Assembly: GCA_019637635.1 (NCBI GenBank)
Contig: JAHBVI010000013.1
Span: 19,899-83,898, forward strand
DNA length: 64,000 bases
Origin: Anaerolineae bacterium
GTDB taxonomy: Bacteria; Chloroflexota; Anaerolineae; Promineifilales; Promineifilaceae
Direction of reading: 5' to 3'
Positions within the stretch are counted from its first letter, which is position 1; each line of letters begins with the position of its first letter. The translations under genes and the position numbers were made by a program. Positions 16,797 to 26,575 of this stretch are shown here, one piece after another. A model generated the notes under the pieces. It had not been told where the DNA came from. It did no database searches and saw nothing but the letters and a program-made list of their open reading frames with translations.

Positions 16797-17087
16797 ATGA
16801 ACTCGGTAATATTTGGAAAAGCAATTGCCGATGAAACCCGGCAAACCATCATGCGGCTGCTGTGCTGCCAATGGCTGTGCGTGGGCGATGTGGTCGAGCA
16901 GTTGGGCAATCTTTCGCAGCCGACGGTCTCCCATCACCTGAGCATCTTGCGGGATGCCGGGCTGGTGCATACGCGCCGGGAGGGGAAGCAGGTGTATTAC
17001 TCCTTAAACCAGGGCGCGGTGGCTGTGTGTTGTGGCAACCTGATGCAGGTCTTTGCGCCTGAGGTGCATGTGGAAATAGGCGAGTAA
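16797..17087 (+). CDS. arsR: ArsR/SmtB family metalloregulatory repressor
   Basis: 96 residues, usual length. Winged helix-turn-helix with LSQPTVSHHLSILRDAGLV as recognition helix (about residues 38-58) and wing TRREGKQVYYSLN. Cysteines lie in the alpha3 position region (LLCCQWLCVGDV) and near the end (AVCCGNLM), suitable for As(III) binding, though not in the exact ELCVCDL arrangement. It probably represses itself and arsM until arsenite is bound. Promoter and operator are visible directly upstream. Confidence 0.9.
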   Translation: MNSVIFGKAIADETRQTIMRLLCCQWLCVGDVVEQLGNLSQPTVSHHLSILRDAGLVHTRREGKQVYYSLNQGAVAVCCGNLMQVFAPEVHVEIGE

Positions 17088-17130
17088 ACACTGGCTGCCG
17101 GCGGCCGTATTTGCTCTCTTTTTTTATCAA

Positions 17131-17146
17131 ACATATAGACATATGT
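17131..17146 (+). promoter_or_regulatory. ArsR-type operator upstream of arsM
   Basis: Perfect inverted repeat ACATAT-AGAC-ATATGT, using the same half-sites as the element before arsR. It lies 25 nt upstream of the arsM start. Confidence 0.65.
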
Positions 17147-17170
17147 AAATAACTCAATATGGAGGTCTTG

Positions 17171-17962
17171 ATGACAACGTTAACACCCGAACAGATACAC
17201 GAAGAAGTGAAGGCGCGCTACGGCCGTCTCGCCAGTGAATTCAAAGTAGAACTGCTGCCGACCGAATCGGCCAGTTGTTGCGGCGACACGGTGAGTGATG
17301 GCTACTGCGGTGCTGAGCTTTATGACGTAGACGTCAGTGAACTGCCCACCGATGTGACCGGTATGTCCTTAGGCTGTGGCGACCCCATTGCCATTGCCGC
17401 CTTGCAGCCAGGGCAAACGGTGCTGGATTTAGGCTCCGGCGGCGGCATTGATTGTTTCCTGGCGGCGCAGCGGGTAGGGCCAACAGGCCACGTCATTGGC
17501 GTAGACATGACCGAAGCGATGCTGGAAAAAGCCAACCGTAACAAAGAGAAGATGGGGGCAGACAATGTAGAGTTCCGCTATGGGCACATTGAAAAGTTGC
17601 CGGTAGCCTCAAACAGTGTGGATGTCATCCTCTCTAACTGTGTGATCAATCTCAGCCCGGATAAGGCGGCCGTTTTTCAGGAAGCATTCCGGGTACTCAA
17701 ATCGGGCGGCCAGGTGGCCGTCTCGGATATGGTGACGCTGGGTCGGTTTACGCCGGAAGAACGGGCCGATATGTCGCGTTGGGCCGGCTGCATCACCGGC
17801 GCGGAAGATGTGGCCGATTATGCGGCCTGGATGCGGGCTGCCGGCTTCTCGCAAATTTCCATCCGGGATAAGGCTCACCCAGATGTAGAGCTGGCAGACG
17901 CGCCGCGTGCGGAAGGGGCGGCCCGGATTTTTAGCGCGCGCATCACGGCCGTGAAAGCCTGA
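17171..17962 (+). CDS. arsM: Arsenite S-adenosylmethionine methyltransferase
   Basis: 263 residues from ATG 17171 (TTLTPEQIHEEV), chosen because GGAGGTCTTG lies directly upstream. SAM motif VLDLGSGGGIDCFLAA is near 87. The three cysteine sites used for As(III) in ArsM are visible in SLGCGDP (near 70), LSNCVINLSP (near 155) and RWAGCITGA (near 205), plus an N-terminal CCGD pair. It methylates arsenite to volatile or excreted forms in the cytosol. It forms a two-gene unit with arsR; no arsenite pump (ArsB/Acr3) or arsenate reductase is adjacent. Confidence 0.93.
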   Translation: MTTLTPEQIHEEVKARYGRLASEFKVELLPTESASCCGDTVSDGYCGAELYDVDVSELPTDVTGMSLGCGDPIAIAALQPGQTVLDLGSGGGIDCFLAAQRVGPTGHVIGVDMTEAMLEKANRNKEKMGADNVEFRYGHIEKLPVASNSVDVILSNCVINLSPDKAAVFQEAFRVLKSGGQVAVSDMVTLGRFTPEERADMSRWAGCITGAEDVADYAAWMRAAGFSQISIRDKAHPDVELADAPRAEGAARIFSARITAVKA

Positions 17963-18022
17963 TACGTGATGCGTGACGAGTGATGCGTGAGAAAATCACT
18001 CGTCACTCGTCACGTATCGTGC
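17963..18022. repeat. 7-nt-period inverted repeat (GTGATGC type)
   Basis: GATACGTGATGCGTGACGAGTG faces CACTCGTCACTCGTCACGTATC. A strong hairpin right after arsM that could act in 3' end protection; no T tract. Confidence 0.85.
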
Positions 18023-18110
18023 TACTCCCCACGAAATCCTACCGGGCCTCTTTTTTTTCCAGTACCAAAGTCCGGTTTAATACGGCCGTAGCCTCCCGCA
18101 CAATGTTCCG

Positions 18111-18147
18111 TAATCGGTAATCGGTAATCGGTGATCGGTCATCGGAA
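18111..18147. repeat. 7-nt-period repeat (CGGTAAT type), single arm
   Basis: Five units of CGGTAAT/CGGTGAT/CGGTCAT in tandem just upstream of the beta-helix gene. Confidence 0.8.
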
Positions 18148-18169
18148 TGTGAAGCGAATGAGGCAGGCC

Positions 18170-20053
18170 ATGAAAACGAAAAAATTCACTCTCTATTTTT
18201 CCCGATGGGTACCCCTTTTGTTGTTGCTGCTGTTATTGGCAAAACCCGTGCAAGGAGCGGGTGTGGTGGGCAATGGGTCGCCGGGCAGTTGCACCCAGAG
18301 CGCCCTGGCAGCGGCGCTCAGTGGCGGCGGGTTGGTGACGTTCAACTGCGGCGGCGCACACACCATTACCCTGACGAGCCAGCAAACGATCACGGCCAGC
18401 ACCACCATTGACGGCGCGGGCATTATCACCCTGAGCGGCGGCAGCAGCACCCGTGTATTTAACATCCAAAATGGGGCCACTGTTACCATCCGCAACCTGA
18501 CCATTGCTAATGGCCACAGCAGCGAAGATGGCGGCGGCATTTATGCCGAACGGTTGAGTACGTTAATCATTGAAAACAGCACCCTCATCGGCAATACCGG
18601 GCGCAACGGCGGCGGCCTGGCTACCAACGGCTGGGGTGCGCATGACGCAGGGGTGGCGGTGACAATTAGCGGCAGTACGTTTACCAACAATACGGCGACG
18701 GCCGTAGCCATTCCCGGCGGCGGCAACGGCGGCGGTGGCATCTACCTCTCCGGCGGTTCGGCAGCCACCGTCACAGACAGCACCTTTAGCGGCAACCATT
18801 CCCAAAATGGTGGGGCCATTCACCTGCTGCACAGCGACCTGCACACTGTCAACGTCACCTTCAGCAACAATACGGCCAACAACATGGCGGGCGGCGGGGG
18901 CGGCGGCGCCATCTACATGGATGGCGCCAAAAATTTGAGCGGCGAACTGTTGATTGAACGCAGCACCTTTACCGGCAACAGCACCAATCAATTGGGTGGG
19001 GCTATTTTTAGTTTTCCCGAAGGCACGGAACACACCATCATTAACCAGAGTACATTTGACGGCAATACTGCCAGCAACAGCGCCCAGGGTGGAGCCATTT
19101 ATCATCAGTCGGCTGCGGGTAACGGGCCATTAACCATCAGCAATAGCACTTTTGTGGATAATGTGGCCATTGCCAACCAGGCGGGTGAAGCCGGGACAGG
19201 TGGGGCATTATGGGTGTGGAATGGCAATGTCTCCATTACCAACAGTACCTTTAGCGGCAACCAGGCGATCCATTCGCTTAACCTGCCGGGTGATGACTGG
19301 CATCGCGGCTTCGGCGGGGCGGCGACTTTTGGCAACAACACCAATACGACTATCGTCAACAGCACCTTTGCGTATAATCACGCGGGGTTTGTAGGAGGGG
19401 CCATTGCCGGGCCGTCGATGGTGCGCAACACGATTATCAGCCAGAATACGGGCGGCAACGTCTGGCAAATCCAGCAAAATTGCACCAATGAACTGAACAA
19501 TGGCGGCCACAACATCCAATTTCCGCAGCGGGTGACGGGCAATGGGAATGATTACGAATGTTTTGCCGGGCAAACGGCCGTGAACCCTCTGCTCGGCTCC
19601 CTGGGCAATTATGGCGGCCCTACGCAGACGATCCCGCTGCTGGCGGGCAGCCCGGCCATCAATGCGGCGACGAATTGCCCTACAACCGACCAGCGCGGTT
19701 TTGCCCGCAACGGCGCGTGTGACATTGGCGCGTATGAGTACGGCGGTGGCCTGCTGCTCACCAGCATCAGCCCCTCCATGTCTGGCCTGAATGGGGTGCA
19801 ATCCTTTACGCTGACGGCGCAAGGCGTGGGGTTTACGCCCTCTACGGTGGTGCGCTGGGAAGGGGCCAGCCGGACGACGACGTATGTGAGCGAGTTTATG
19901 GTCACGGCCGTGATCCCTGCCAGCGACGTAGATGAAGCCGGCGTCTTCAACGTCACCGTCTACGACCCCGACCGCAGCCTGGAATCTGCCCCCTTGCCGT
20001 TTACGGTAGTTCCCATGCTGCACCGCGTCTATCTGCCATTTATCCGAAAATGA
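18170..20053 (+). CDS. Secreted right-handed parallel beta-helix protein
   Basis: About 627 residues from ATG 18170 (MKTKKFTLYF); an ATG 12 nt earlier is also possible. A signal peptide (positively charged start, WVPLLLLLLLLAKPVQGAG) precedes a long run of beta-helix rungs with repeated text such as STFSGNHSQNGGAIHL and STFTNNTA, as in polymorphic outer-membrane and chlamydial-type repeats. A conserved domain with GNYGGPTQTIPLLAGSPAIN near 490 closes the helix, followed by an immunoglobulin-like IPT module (ISPSMSGLNGVQSFTLTA). The protein ends HRVYLPFIRK, a tail shared with two other secreted proteins here. Likely exported adhesin or surface-layer component; no catalytic residues identified. 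Confidence 0.8.
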   Translation: MKTKKFTLYFSRWVPLLLLLLLLAKPVQGAGVVGNGSPGSCTQSALAAALSGGGLVTFNCGGAHTITLTSQQTITASTTIDGAGIITLSGGSSTRVFNIQNGATVTIRNLTIANGHSSEDGGGIYAERLSTLIIENSTLIGNTGRNGGGLATNGWGAHDAGVAVTISGSTFTNNTATAVAIPGGGNGGGGIYLSGGSAATVTDSTFSGNHSQNGGAIHLLHSDLHTVNVTFSNNTANNMAGGGGGGAIYMDGAKNLSGELLIERSTFTGNSTNQLGGAIFSFPEGTEHTIINQSTFDGNTASNSAQGGAIYHQSAAGNGPLTISNSTFVDNVAIANQAGEAGTGGALWVWNGNVSITNSTFSGNQAIHSLNLPGDDWHRGFGGAATFGNNTNTTIVNSTFAYNHAGFVGGAIAGPSMVRNTIISQNTGGNVWQIQQNCTNELNNGGHNIQFPQRVTGNGNDYECFAGQTAVNPLLGSLGNYGGPTQTIPLLAGSPAINAATNCPTTDQRGFARNGACDIGAYEYGGGLLLTSISPSMSGLNGVQSFTLTAQGVGFTPSTVVRWEGASRTTTYVSEFMVTAVIPASDVDEAGVFNVTVYDPDRSLESAPLPFTVVPMLHRVYLPFIRK

Positions 20054-20069
20054 CTTTCATAAGAAAGTG

Positions 20070-20089
20070 ACTTTCATATGTATGAAAGT
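20070..20089. repeat. Short palindrome after beta-helix gene
   Basis: ACTTTCATA-TG-TATGAAAGT, 9-bp perfect arms, preceded by another GACTTTCATA copy at 20052-20061. Possibly a transcript end or operator. Confidence 0.5.
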
Positions 20090-20195
20090 GAACGGCAAAT
20101 CAACAGCCTGAACGCCTGACGCCAATTTGTGATAAACTCCGCCGCCGTTGTCGTGGGTACACACGACGACATGAGTATGAGTTTGCAGGTCAGGC

Positions 20196-22769
20196 ATGTT
20201 TCAGGTTGATGGATTGACGGCCCTCCTCTTTTTGATCGGACTGGCGGCGGCATTTGCCGTGTCATTACTGGTTTGGGCCAAACGGGCCGGCGCTCATACC
20301 CCGCATAAACTAGACTGGTTGGAAGGGGTGTTGGTGGCGCTGCTCAGTGTGGTGGTTTTTGCCGGGTGGGTAGGGGTGCTGCTGGCTTCGTTTGGGCGGT
20401 TTTCATTGACAGGGCTTACGGCCGTGTTGATTCTTACATCCGGTGTGGTGCTGGTGTGGCAACGGCCGTCTCTCCGCCCCTCTTTTACCGCCCTTTCATG
20501 GCAAGATTGGTTGTTGTTGTTGTTGCTGCCCCTCTTTGCCTTGCTTTATTTCCGGCCACACGAATACATCATGGGCAGCGCCGACGCCGGCGGCTATATG
20601 AACATCGCTGCCACCCTGGCCCAAACAGGCGATTTCATTATTCAAGATGAATGGACGCCCCTGCTGCGTGGCTACGCCGACGTCACGCTGCGCCAGCAGC
20701 CGCCCGAATGGCAAACGCGCTACCTGCAATTTGTAGGCTGGTACATAGATGACGCTGACCCGGCGCGGCTAATTCCTCAATTCTTCCCCTTTCATCCGGT
20801 GCTGCTGGCGGTGGGGGTGGCCCTGGGGGGACTGTATGGCGGCTTGTTGGTGACGCCGTTGTGGGGAGTTTTGAGCCTGGTGGCTGTGTATTTACTCACC
20901 CGCAAATTGTTTGACGCCAGCATTGCTTTGCTGGCTGCCTTTTTGCTGGGCATCACCGCCACGCATATCTTCTTTGCCCGCTATCCCACTACGGAACCAT
21001 TGACGCTGCTGTTGGTGTTTGCCCTGCTGCTGGCCTGGCAGCGCCTGTGGGATGACCATCCGGCCGATCCCATTTGGGGCGTATTTGGCGGGCTGATGCT
21101 GGGGGCGGCCAATTTGACGCGCATTGATCTGCCGCTGCTGGTAGCAGTGGTGGCCCTTTTTTGCGGGCTGCGTTGGTTGCAAGGGGGCTGGTCACGGGCG
21201 TGGACGTGGTTTGGGGTCACGGCCGTGCTGCTGCTGCTTCATGCGGTGCTGTCGGCGGTGTGGCTCAACTGGCCGTATACGTGGAATACGTACAGCAGCG
21301 TTTTTCGCTTGTTGAACCAGGCCGGGGTGGTTACGGCCGTGCTGGCGGTTGGCCTGTTGGGGATAGTTGCTATCGCGGTGGCCTGGTGGCGTGGCTGGTT
21401 GCAGGGAGCGTATTGGCAGCGTATATCCCAGTCAACCCACCTGCGGTGGCTGCTGGCCGCCAGTGTGGTGGCTCTCAGCCTGTTTGCCTATTTTGTCCGG
21501 CCCGTTTGGCAGCCTGTTCAGAGTTATAACACCTGGCCCGGTGGGCAAAGTGTGCCTGTGCTGGATGGTGAAAATTGGCTGCGCCTGGGCTGGTATCTGA
21601 CGCCGCTGGGATTGGCGCTGGCAACTGGCGGCCTGGCCTGGATCATCTTGCGCCGTTTGCAGATGCGGCTGGGGTTTTTCCTGTGTATAGGGCTGCTGAC
21701 AACGGTGCAATATGTGTACCGTATTTTTAATACGCCGTATCACATATATGCCATGCGCCGGTATGTGCCGGTGGTGATTCCGGTGTTGATCGTGTTTGCC
21801 GCCGTTGCCCTCTTCGCCCTTTTTCGGTATCGTGGGCCGCGGGGTCTGACAGTGGCGGCGCGCATCGGAGCGGCTGCACTGACCGTCTTACTGGCAGCCG
21901 GCCTGTTGTTTCAAGCCCGGTATGTGCTGCCCCGCTCTGATTTTACGGGTGCGGTGGCCCAATTAACTGCCTTTCACGATTTGTTGGATCCGGAGGCGCT
22001 GATCATTATTAGCGAGCCGCCGGAAGCGCTGTTTGCCGACCGGGTAGGTACGCCGCTGCGCTTTTTGTGGGGGCACGATGTGGCCACCATTCGCAGCGAT
22101 GGCCCGGAATTGGCCGCTTTTGTGCAGGAGATGGCGGCTTATGCGGCGGAACGGGGACGGCCGTTGCAGTTTATCGCCATTGACCCCATTCCCACGGCCG
22201 TGCGCCAGATGTTTGCTTTGAAACCTGTGGCTATGTTTCCGCTTAAACTCGACATGCTGCAAAACACCTTCACAGGGTATCCCGCCCAACGCCAGACCGT
22301 TTATTATGGCATTGAGATCTATGACGTTGTCCCCGCTGCTGTGCTGGAGACGGCCGTTTCCTCCTGGTATATAGATGTGGGCACATTGGATGCTGCCTAT
22401 ATTGAGTCCGGTTTTTACCCAAAAGAGCCGCTGCCGGGTGACATTACCATGCGCTGGACAAAGGAGGAAGCCGTATTGGCATTACCGTTGGATGACGATG
22501 CCCCGCTGACCATCAGCCTGAACGCCAAAATTTTCCGCCCGGAGGGAGTACCGCCCACGCCGGTGACGGTATGGCTGGACGGCCGTGAAATCGGCCAATT
22601 CACCCCGGATGCTACCTGGCAAACCTACACCTTCACCGGCCAACCGGCGCCCACCGATGGCCTTTCCCGGCTGCGTCTGGTGAGCGAAACGTTCAATCCG
22701 GCGGCGCTGGGGGTAAATGCCGACGGCCGTGACTTAGGTTTTCTGCTTGACTGGGTTACAATCAAATAA
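20196..22769 (+). CDS. GT-C-type membrane glycosyltransferase, distinct subfamily
   Basis: 857 residues with at least twelve hydrophobic segments up to about residue 590, then a soluble C-terminal half. The first large loop has HEYIMGSADAGGYMNIAATL (near 125), the acidic signature of GT-C proteins, and TRIDLP near 310. The soluble tail includes a beta-rich region (PLTISLNAKIFRPEG) ending at residue 857. Likely a lipid-linked sugar transferase or polymerase acting on the outer face. It is followed after 2 nt by the sulfotransferase gene, so the two are probably co-translated. Weak AGGTCAGG ribosome site at ATG 20196. Confidence 0.78.
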   Translation: MFQVDGLTALLFLIGLAAAFAVSLLVWAKRAGAHTPHKLDWLEGVLVALLSVVVFAGWVGVLLASFGRFSLTGLTAVLILTSGVVLVWQRPSLRPSFTALSWQDWLLLLLLPLFALLYFRPHEYIMGSADAGGYMNIAATLAQTGDFIIQDEWTPLLRGYADVTLRQQPPEWQTRYLQFVGWYIDDADPARLIPQFFPFHPVLLAVGVALGGLYGGLLVTPLWGVLSLVAVYLLTRKLFDASIALLAAFLLGITATHIFFARYPTTEPLTLLLVFALLLAWQRLWDDHPADPIWGVFGGLMLGAANLTRIDLPLLVAVVALFCGLRWLQGGWSRAWTWFGVTAVLLLLHAVLSAVWLNWPYTWNTYSSVFRLLNQAGVVTAVLAVGLLGIVAIAVAWWRGWLQGAYWQRISQSTHLRWLLAASVVALSLFAYFVRPVWQPVQSYNTWPGGQSVPVLDGENWLRLGWYLTPLGLALATGGLAWIILRRLQMRLGFFLCIGLLTTVQYVYRIFNTPYHIYAMRRYVPVVIPVLIVFAAVALFALFRYRGPRGLTVAARIGAAALTVLLAAGLLFQARYVLPRSDFTGAVAQLTAFHDLLDPEALIIISEPPEALFADRVGTPLRFLWGHDVATIRSDGPELAAFVQEMAAYAAERGRPLQFIAIDPIPTAVRQMFALKPVAMFPLKLDMLQNTFTGYPAQRQTVYYGIEIYDVVPAAVLETAVSSWYIDVGTLDAAYIESGFYPKEPLPGDITMRWTKEEAVLALPLDDDAPLTISLNAKIFRPEGVPPTPVTVWLDGREIGQFTPDATWQTYTFTGQPAPTDGLSRLRLVSETFNPAALGVNADGRDLGFLLDWVTIK

Positions 22770-22771
22770 CG

Positions 22772-23635
22772 ATGGAAGAAATGACGCCCACCCGTTCCTA
22801 TATCATTTGCGCTATGCCTCGCAGCGGCACCCACCTATTGGGTGAGGCGCTCACCAATACGGGCATCGCCGGTAAGCCGGATGAGTATTTCATTTGCGAC
22901 GCACACGGCCGTTTGCCCAATGAAGTGGGCCATGTGCCTGAGATTTACGGCCAGATGACACTGCCCGAATTTCGAGACTTCGTTCTGCAATTTGGCAGTA
23001 CCCCTAACGGCGTTTTTGGCATAACCATCATGGATACGTACCTCTCGCAAATTGTAAAAAATTATCGCCAATTACCTGCTTATCGCCATCTGAATAGAAA
23101 ACAACTGCTAGACACCCTATTTTATGAACCGCGTTACATCTGGCTCATTCGCCAGGATAAGGTGAAACAGGCTATTTCTTGGTCAAAAGCACTGCAAACA
23201 GATGTTTGGGGTGAACAAGGCAACGCCGCTATCTCCAGCCGAACCCACATTTCTCCCCAATCGCCATCATTTACATACAAGGGCATAGAACGACTACGTC
23301 GAACCCTGGTAAAGGCAGAAGCGCGATGGGAGAAATACTTTAAAGAAAACAATATCCAGCCATTCAAAGTCATTTACGAAGAGTTGGTTCACAATTACGA
23401 GCAAACGGCCGTGGACATCTTAGATTTTCTAGATATTCCCAGACCGCCTGAATTGAGCTTCGGTGAAAGGCGATTGCAAAAACAGGCTGGTGCTTTGAAC
23501 GAGGAGTGGGAAAAGCGATATTATCAAATTCACCACACCCGCTTTCCCATGCTCACCTGGTACGGCATCAAACTGAGCCATCGCCTGCGACGCATAACCG
23601 TCCGTCGCTGGCTGCGACAGTTGTTTGAAAGATAG
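22772..23635 (+). CDS. Stf0-type sulfotransferase
   Basis: 287 residues. The PAPS 5'-phosphosulfate loop is CAMPRSGTHLLGEAL near residue 14, followed by the Stf0-specific AGKPDEYF near 31 and WLIRQDKVKQAISWSKALQT near 125, which matches the 3'-phosphate-binding region. Stf0 enzymes are known for trehalose sulfation in mycobacteria; the same family occurs in other glycan clusters. Here it most likely sulfates a sugar of the surface polymer or its lipid-linked precursor. The ATG overlaps no gene but is 2 nt after the preceding stop. No PAPS synthesis genes are in the window. Confidence 0.88.
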   Translation: MEEMTPTRSYIICAMPRSGTHLLGEALTNTGIAGKPDEYFICDAHGRLPNEVGHVPEIYGQMTLPEFRDFVLQFGSTPNGVFGITIMDTYLSQIVKNYRQLPAYRHLNRKQLLDTLFYEPRYIWLIRQDKVKQAISWSKALQTDVWGEQGNAAISSRTHISPQSPSFTYKGIERLRRTLVKAEARWEKYFKENNIQPFKVIYEELVHNYEQTAVDILDFLDIPRPPELSFGERRLQKQAGALNEEWEKRYYQIHHTRFPMLTWYGIKLSHRLRRITVRRWLRQLFER

Positions 23636-23691
23636 TTGATGGTGGCTAGTTGCAGGTGTAAGTTACCAGCAACTATTTTCAGGACAGAACA

Positions 23692-24480
23692 ATGGAACTA
23701 AAGGAACTACAAAAAAATTGGAACGCCTACGGCGCGGAAGACCCGCTATGGGCCATTTTGACCGTGCCAGAACTAAAAGGGGGCAAGTGGGATCCCGATC
23801 TCTTTTTCCAAAATGGAGAGCAAGAGATAGGCGAACAAATGGCAATCGTCAAGGCGCTGGGCATTGAACTGCGTCACGGCCGTGCCCTGGATTTTGGCTG
23901 TGGTGTTGGTCGGCTCACCCAGGCCCTTTGCCTGCATTTTGATGAATGTCACGGCGTGGACATTGCCCCTTCGATGATTGAGGCGGCACGGACTTTTAAC
24001 CGTCACGGGGATAAATGTCATTATCACTTGAACGAAGCGGATAATTTAAGCCTGTTTACCGACAACCAGTTTGACTTCATTTACACCGTGATCGTCTTAC
24101 AACACATGCAGCCCACCTACAGTCGCCGCTACATTCAGGAATTTATGCGGGTGTTGGCTCCTGGTGGCTTGTTAGTTTTTCAACTGCCATCCTCATTGGT
24201 AAACCCATTACCACCGCGCCCGGACTTGCCGGCGCCGCTGCGCCCATCACCCTGGCAGCGGGTGCGTCACTGGTACGGCCGTGTCCGTCACCGTCTCGCC
24301 CCAACCCCACCACCACCGCCCGCCGACAAACCATTCCAACCGCGCATGGAAATGCACGCCGTTCCCCAGGAGGAAGTTCTGGCGCTGCTGGCACAGGCTG
24401 GCGGCGTGGTCAAAGAAATCAGGCCAGACACCTGGGCCGGCCCTGCCTGGAACAGTTACACCTATTACGTTCTCAAGTAG
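23692..24480 (+). CDS. Class I SAM-dependent methyltransferase
   Basis: 262 residues. Motif I is ALDFGCGVGRLTQAL near 64, motif post-I is GVDIAPSMIEAA near 88, and FDFIYTVIVLQHMQP near 125 is typical of methyltransferase families 11/25. A proline-rich stretch near 185-215 (NPLPPRPDLPAPLRPSP) separates the core from a C-terminal strand pair. Its place between a sulfotransferase and glycosyltransferases suggests methylation of a glycan or lipid. The start codon has only a weak ribosome site (AGGACAG). Confidence 0.85.
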   Translation: MELKELQKNWNAYGAEDPLWAILTVPELKGGKWDPDLFFQNGEQEIGEQMAIVKALGIELRHGRALDFGCGVGRLTQALCLHFDECHGVDIAPSMIEAARTFNRHGDKCHYHLNEADNLSLFTDNQFDFIYTVIVLQHMQPTYSRRYIQEFMRVLAPGGLLVFQLPSSLVNPLPPRPDLPAPLRPSPWQRVRHWYGRVRHRLAPTPPPPPADKPFQPRMEMHAVPQEEVLALLAQAGGVVKEIRPDTWAGPAWNSYTYYVLK

Positions 24481-24506
24481 TAACAGCCTTATGGAGACTG
24501 ATTTAT

Positions 24507-26567
24507 ATGAAGCGTTCTAGTAAATTGCTGTTGTTAACAGGTATGGCGGCGGCGTTTTTGGTCATAACCAATATCTTTGCCGCCCCGCAGTCCACCACTT
24601 ACCGCGTCTCGCCTACCGGCGCCGACAGCCCCACGTGTGGTTCGGCTGCTGAGCCTTGCCGTACCATTCAACACGCCGTCAACCTGGCTGCGAATGGAGA
24701 TACGATCCTGGTCGCAGCCGGAACCTATGCAGGCAGCCAGAGCTGTTCTGTGGGCGTGCAATCCGCTTTCCTTTGCATCCAAAACAAACACCTGACCGTT
24801 TTAGGCGGTTATGCCAACGGCAATTGGATCAACGCCGACCCCGCTGCCAATATAACCGCCATTGATGGTCAGAATACACAGCGGGTCTTGTACATCTACT
24901 CGGTCACAAACAGCAGCGGTTCCGTGCATATGGAAGGGTTCACCATTCAAAATGGGCGGGTGCAAGGGGCCAGCAGCGGCGCAGATAATGTCACCTTTGC
25001 CTTTGGCGGTGGCATTTTGGTAGACCGTGCCCAGACAACCATGCGGCACATGATCTTCAAGAACAACCAGGCCATTGGCGGCAGCACCAATAACGACTAT
25101 GGCGGAGCGGCCGGCGGCGGTGGCCTGGCCATTCGCGCTACCAATCCGGCTACACTGGAACACATCCTCTTTGAAAATAACGAGGCGCGTGGCGGCAGTG
25201 GCCTCAACCGGGGCGGGTATGCCATTGGTGGTGGCCTTTACACATTCCAGACAGATATGAGCGGCGGTTACCTTACCTTCCGCGAAAATCTGGCCGTAGG
25301 CGGCAATTCGAACGGCTCCAGCGTGAGCGGCAACAACAATTCTGATGCCCAGGGAGGAGGCGTGGCTTTTCAAATTGGCAGCATCATCAACGCCCATCAC
25401 CTGGAAATCTATGATAACCAGGCCATTGGGGGAGATACGCCCAATGGTGACGCAGGCGGTGCCTTTGGTGGTGGTATGTTTGCCGAAGTTGCCCAGCTCA
25501 TTCTGAAAGACATGAATATGGTTGATAACCTGGCGTTGGGGGGCAACGGCCGTAATGAAAACCCAGGCTCCGGGTTGGCCCTGGGCGGCGGTATCTCCAC
25601 CGGCACGGCCGATATTGAACTGGACCGGATACGGGTAGTCCATAACATCGCTCGTGGCGGCAACGGCCAGATCCGCGCCGGTTCCGGCGGCGGTGGCGGT
25701 TATTACATCGCCGGTTTTTCTGAGGTGAACATTTCTAATGCCATCTTTGCCGATAATCTGGCGGAAATGGGCAGCCAGGGCACGCTGCCCGGTGGCGGCG
25801 GCGGTGGCATTTTTGCCAACTTCGCCAATATCAACGTTACCCATTCCACCTTTGCCCGCAACCGGTTGGGGGACGCGCCCATGCAGGGTACCGGACTGGT
25901 AGTTATCAACAATGGCAGTATCAACCTCTCTTACAGCATCATTGCCGAACATACCGAATACTCCCCAACGAACGCCATTCATGCGCAACCGGGTAATACT
26001 GTCAACCTGAACAAGAATCTCTTTTTTGGTAATACCAGCGATACTGGCGGCGGCGGTGTTTTTAATGGTTCTGGGACTAACCTGAGCGGTAATCCCGCTT
26101 TTCTTTCACCCGGCGCGCCCAATTATGATTACCACATTACCAGCGATTCGGCGGCCATTAACCAGGCGACGGGCAGCAGCACGGCCGTAGATATTGACAA
26201 CCAAAGCCGCACCCTGCTGCCCCCGCCCGATGTGGGCGCGGACGAATTTGTGCCGCTCACCCTACGCGCCAGCCCCGGTGATGGCTTATTGCGGCTGAAC
26301 TGGACGGCCGTGCCTGGCCTGTTGATCGGTTTGGAGCAGTATCAGGTATTGGTCACGCCCGGTCCCGGCGCGGTTCCCCCCACGCAGGGCACTTCGTTTT
26401 CGGTGGGCTTGAACACCAACGTTACCCTCACCGGCCTCACCAACTATGCCGATTACACCATTCGCGTTGAAGCCCGTAACGGGAGCGGCGTCACCATTGG
26501 CACTTCCAATACCGTCACTGCCTCTCCTACTGATCGGCAGGTGTTTCTGCCCCTGGTAACAAAGTAA
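24507..26567 (+). CDS. Secreted beta-helix protein with DUF1565-like start and fibronectin type III end
   Basis: 686 residues. Signal peptide MKRSSKLLLLTGMAAAFLVI ends near IFAAPQ. The first domain YRVSPTGADSPTCGSAAEPC...AVNLAANGDTILVAAGTY is the DUF1565-type entry to a right-handed beta helix, and glycine-rich rungs (GGGLAIRATNPATLEHILFE; GGGIFANFANINVTHSTF) continue to about residue 570. A fibronectin type III-like unit (LRLNWTAVPGLLIGLEQYQV to NTVTASP) follows. It ends DRQVFLPLVTK, like the two other secreted proteins. Possible carbohydrate-binding or surface-structure protein; no catalytic motif is evident. GGAG lies about 11 nt before ATG 24507. Confidence 0.82.
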   Translation: MKRSSKLLLLTGMAAAFLVITNIFAAPQSTTYRVSPTGADSPTCGSAAEPCRTIQHAVNLAANGDTILVAAGTYAGSQSCSVGVQSAFLCIQNKHLTVLGGYANGNWINADPAANITAIDGQNTQRVLYIYSVTNSSGSVHMEGFTIQNGRVQGASSGADNVTFAFGGGILVDRAQTTMRHMIFKNNQAIGGSTNNDYGGAAGGGGLAIRATNPATLEHILFENNEARGGSGLNRGGYAIGGGLYTFQTDMSGGYLTFRENLAVGGNSNGSSVSGNNNSDAQGGGVAFQIGSIINAHHLEIYDNQAIGGDTPNGDAGGAFGGGMFAEVAQLILKDMNMVDNLALGGNGRNENPGSGLALGGGISTGTADIELDRIRVVHNIARGGNGQIRAGSGGGGGYYIAGFSEVNISNAIFADNLAEMGSQGTLPGGGGGGIFANFANINVTHSTFARNRLGDAPMQGTGLVVINNGSINLSYSIIAEHTEYSPTNAIHAQPGNTVNLNKNLFFGNTSDTGGGGVFNGSGTNLSGNPAFLSPGAPNYDYHITSDSAAINQATGSSTAVDIDNQSRTLLPPPDVGADEFVPLTLRASPGDGLLRLNWTAVPGLLIGLEQYQVLVTPGPGAVPPTQGTSFSVGLNTNVTLTGLTNYADYTIRVEARNGSGVTIGTSNTVTASPTDRQVFLPLVTK

Positions 26568-26575
26568 TTCACGTC

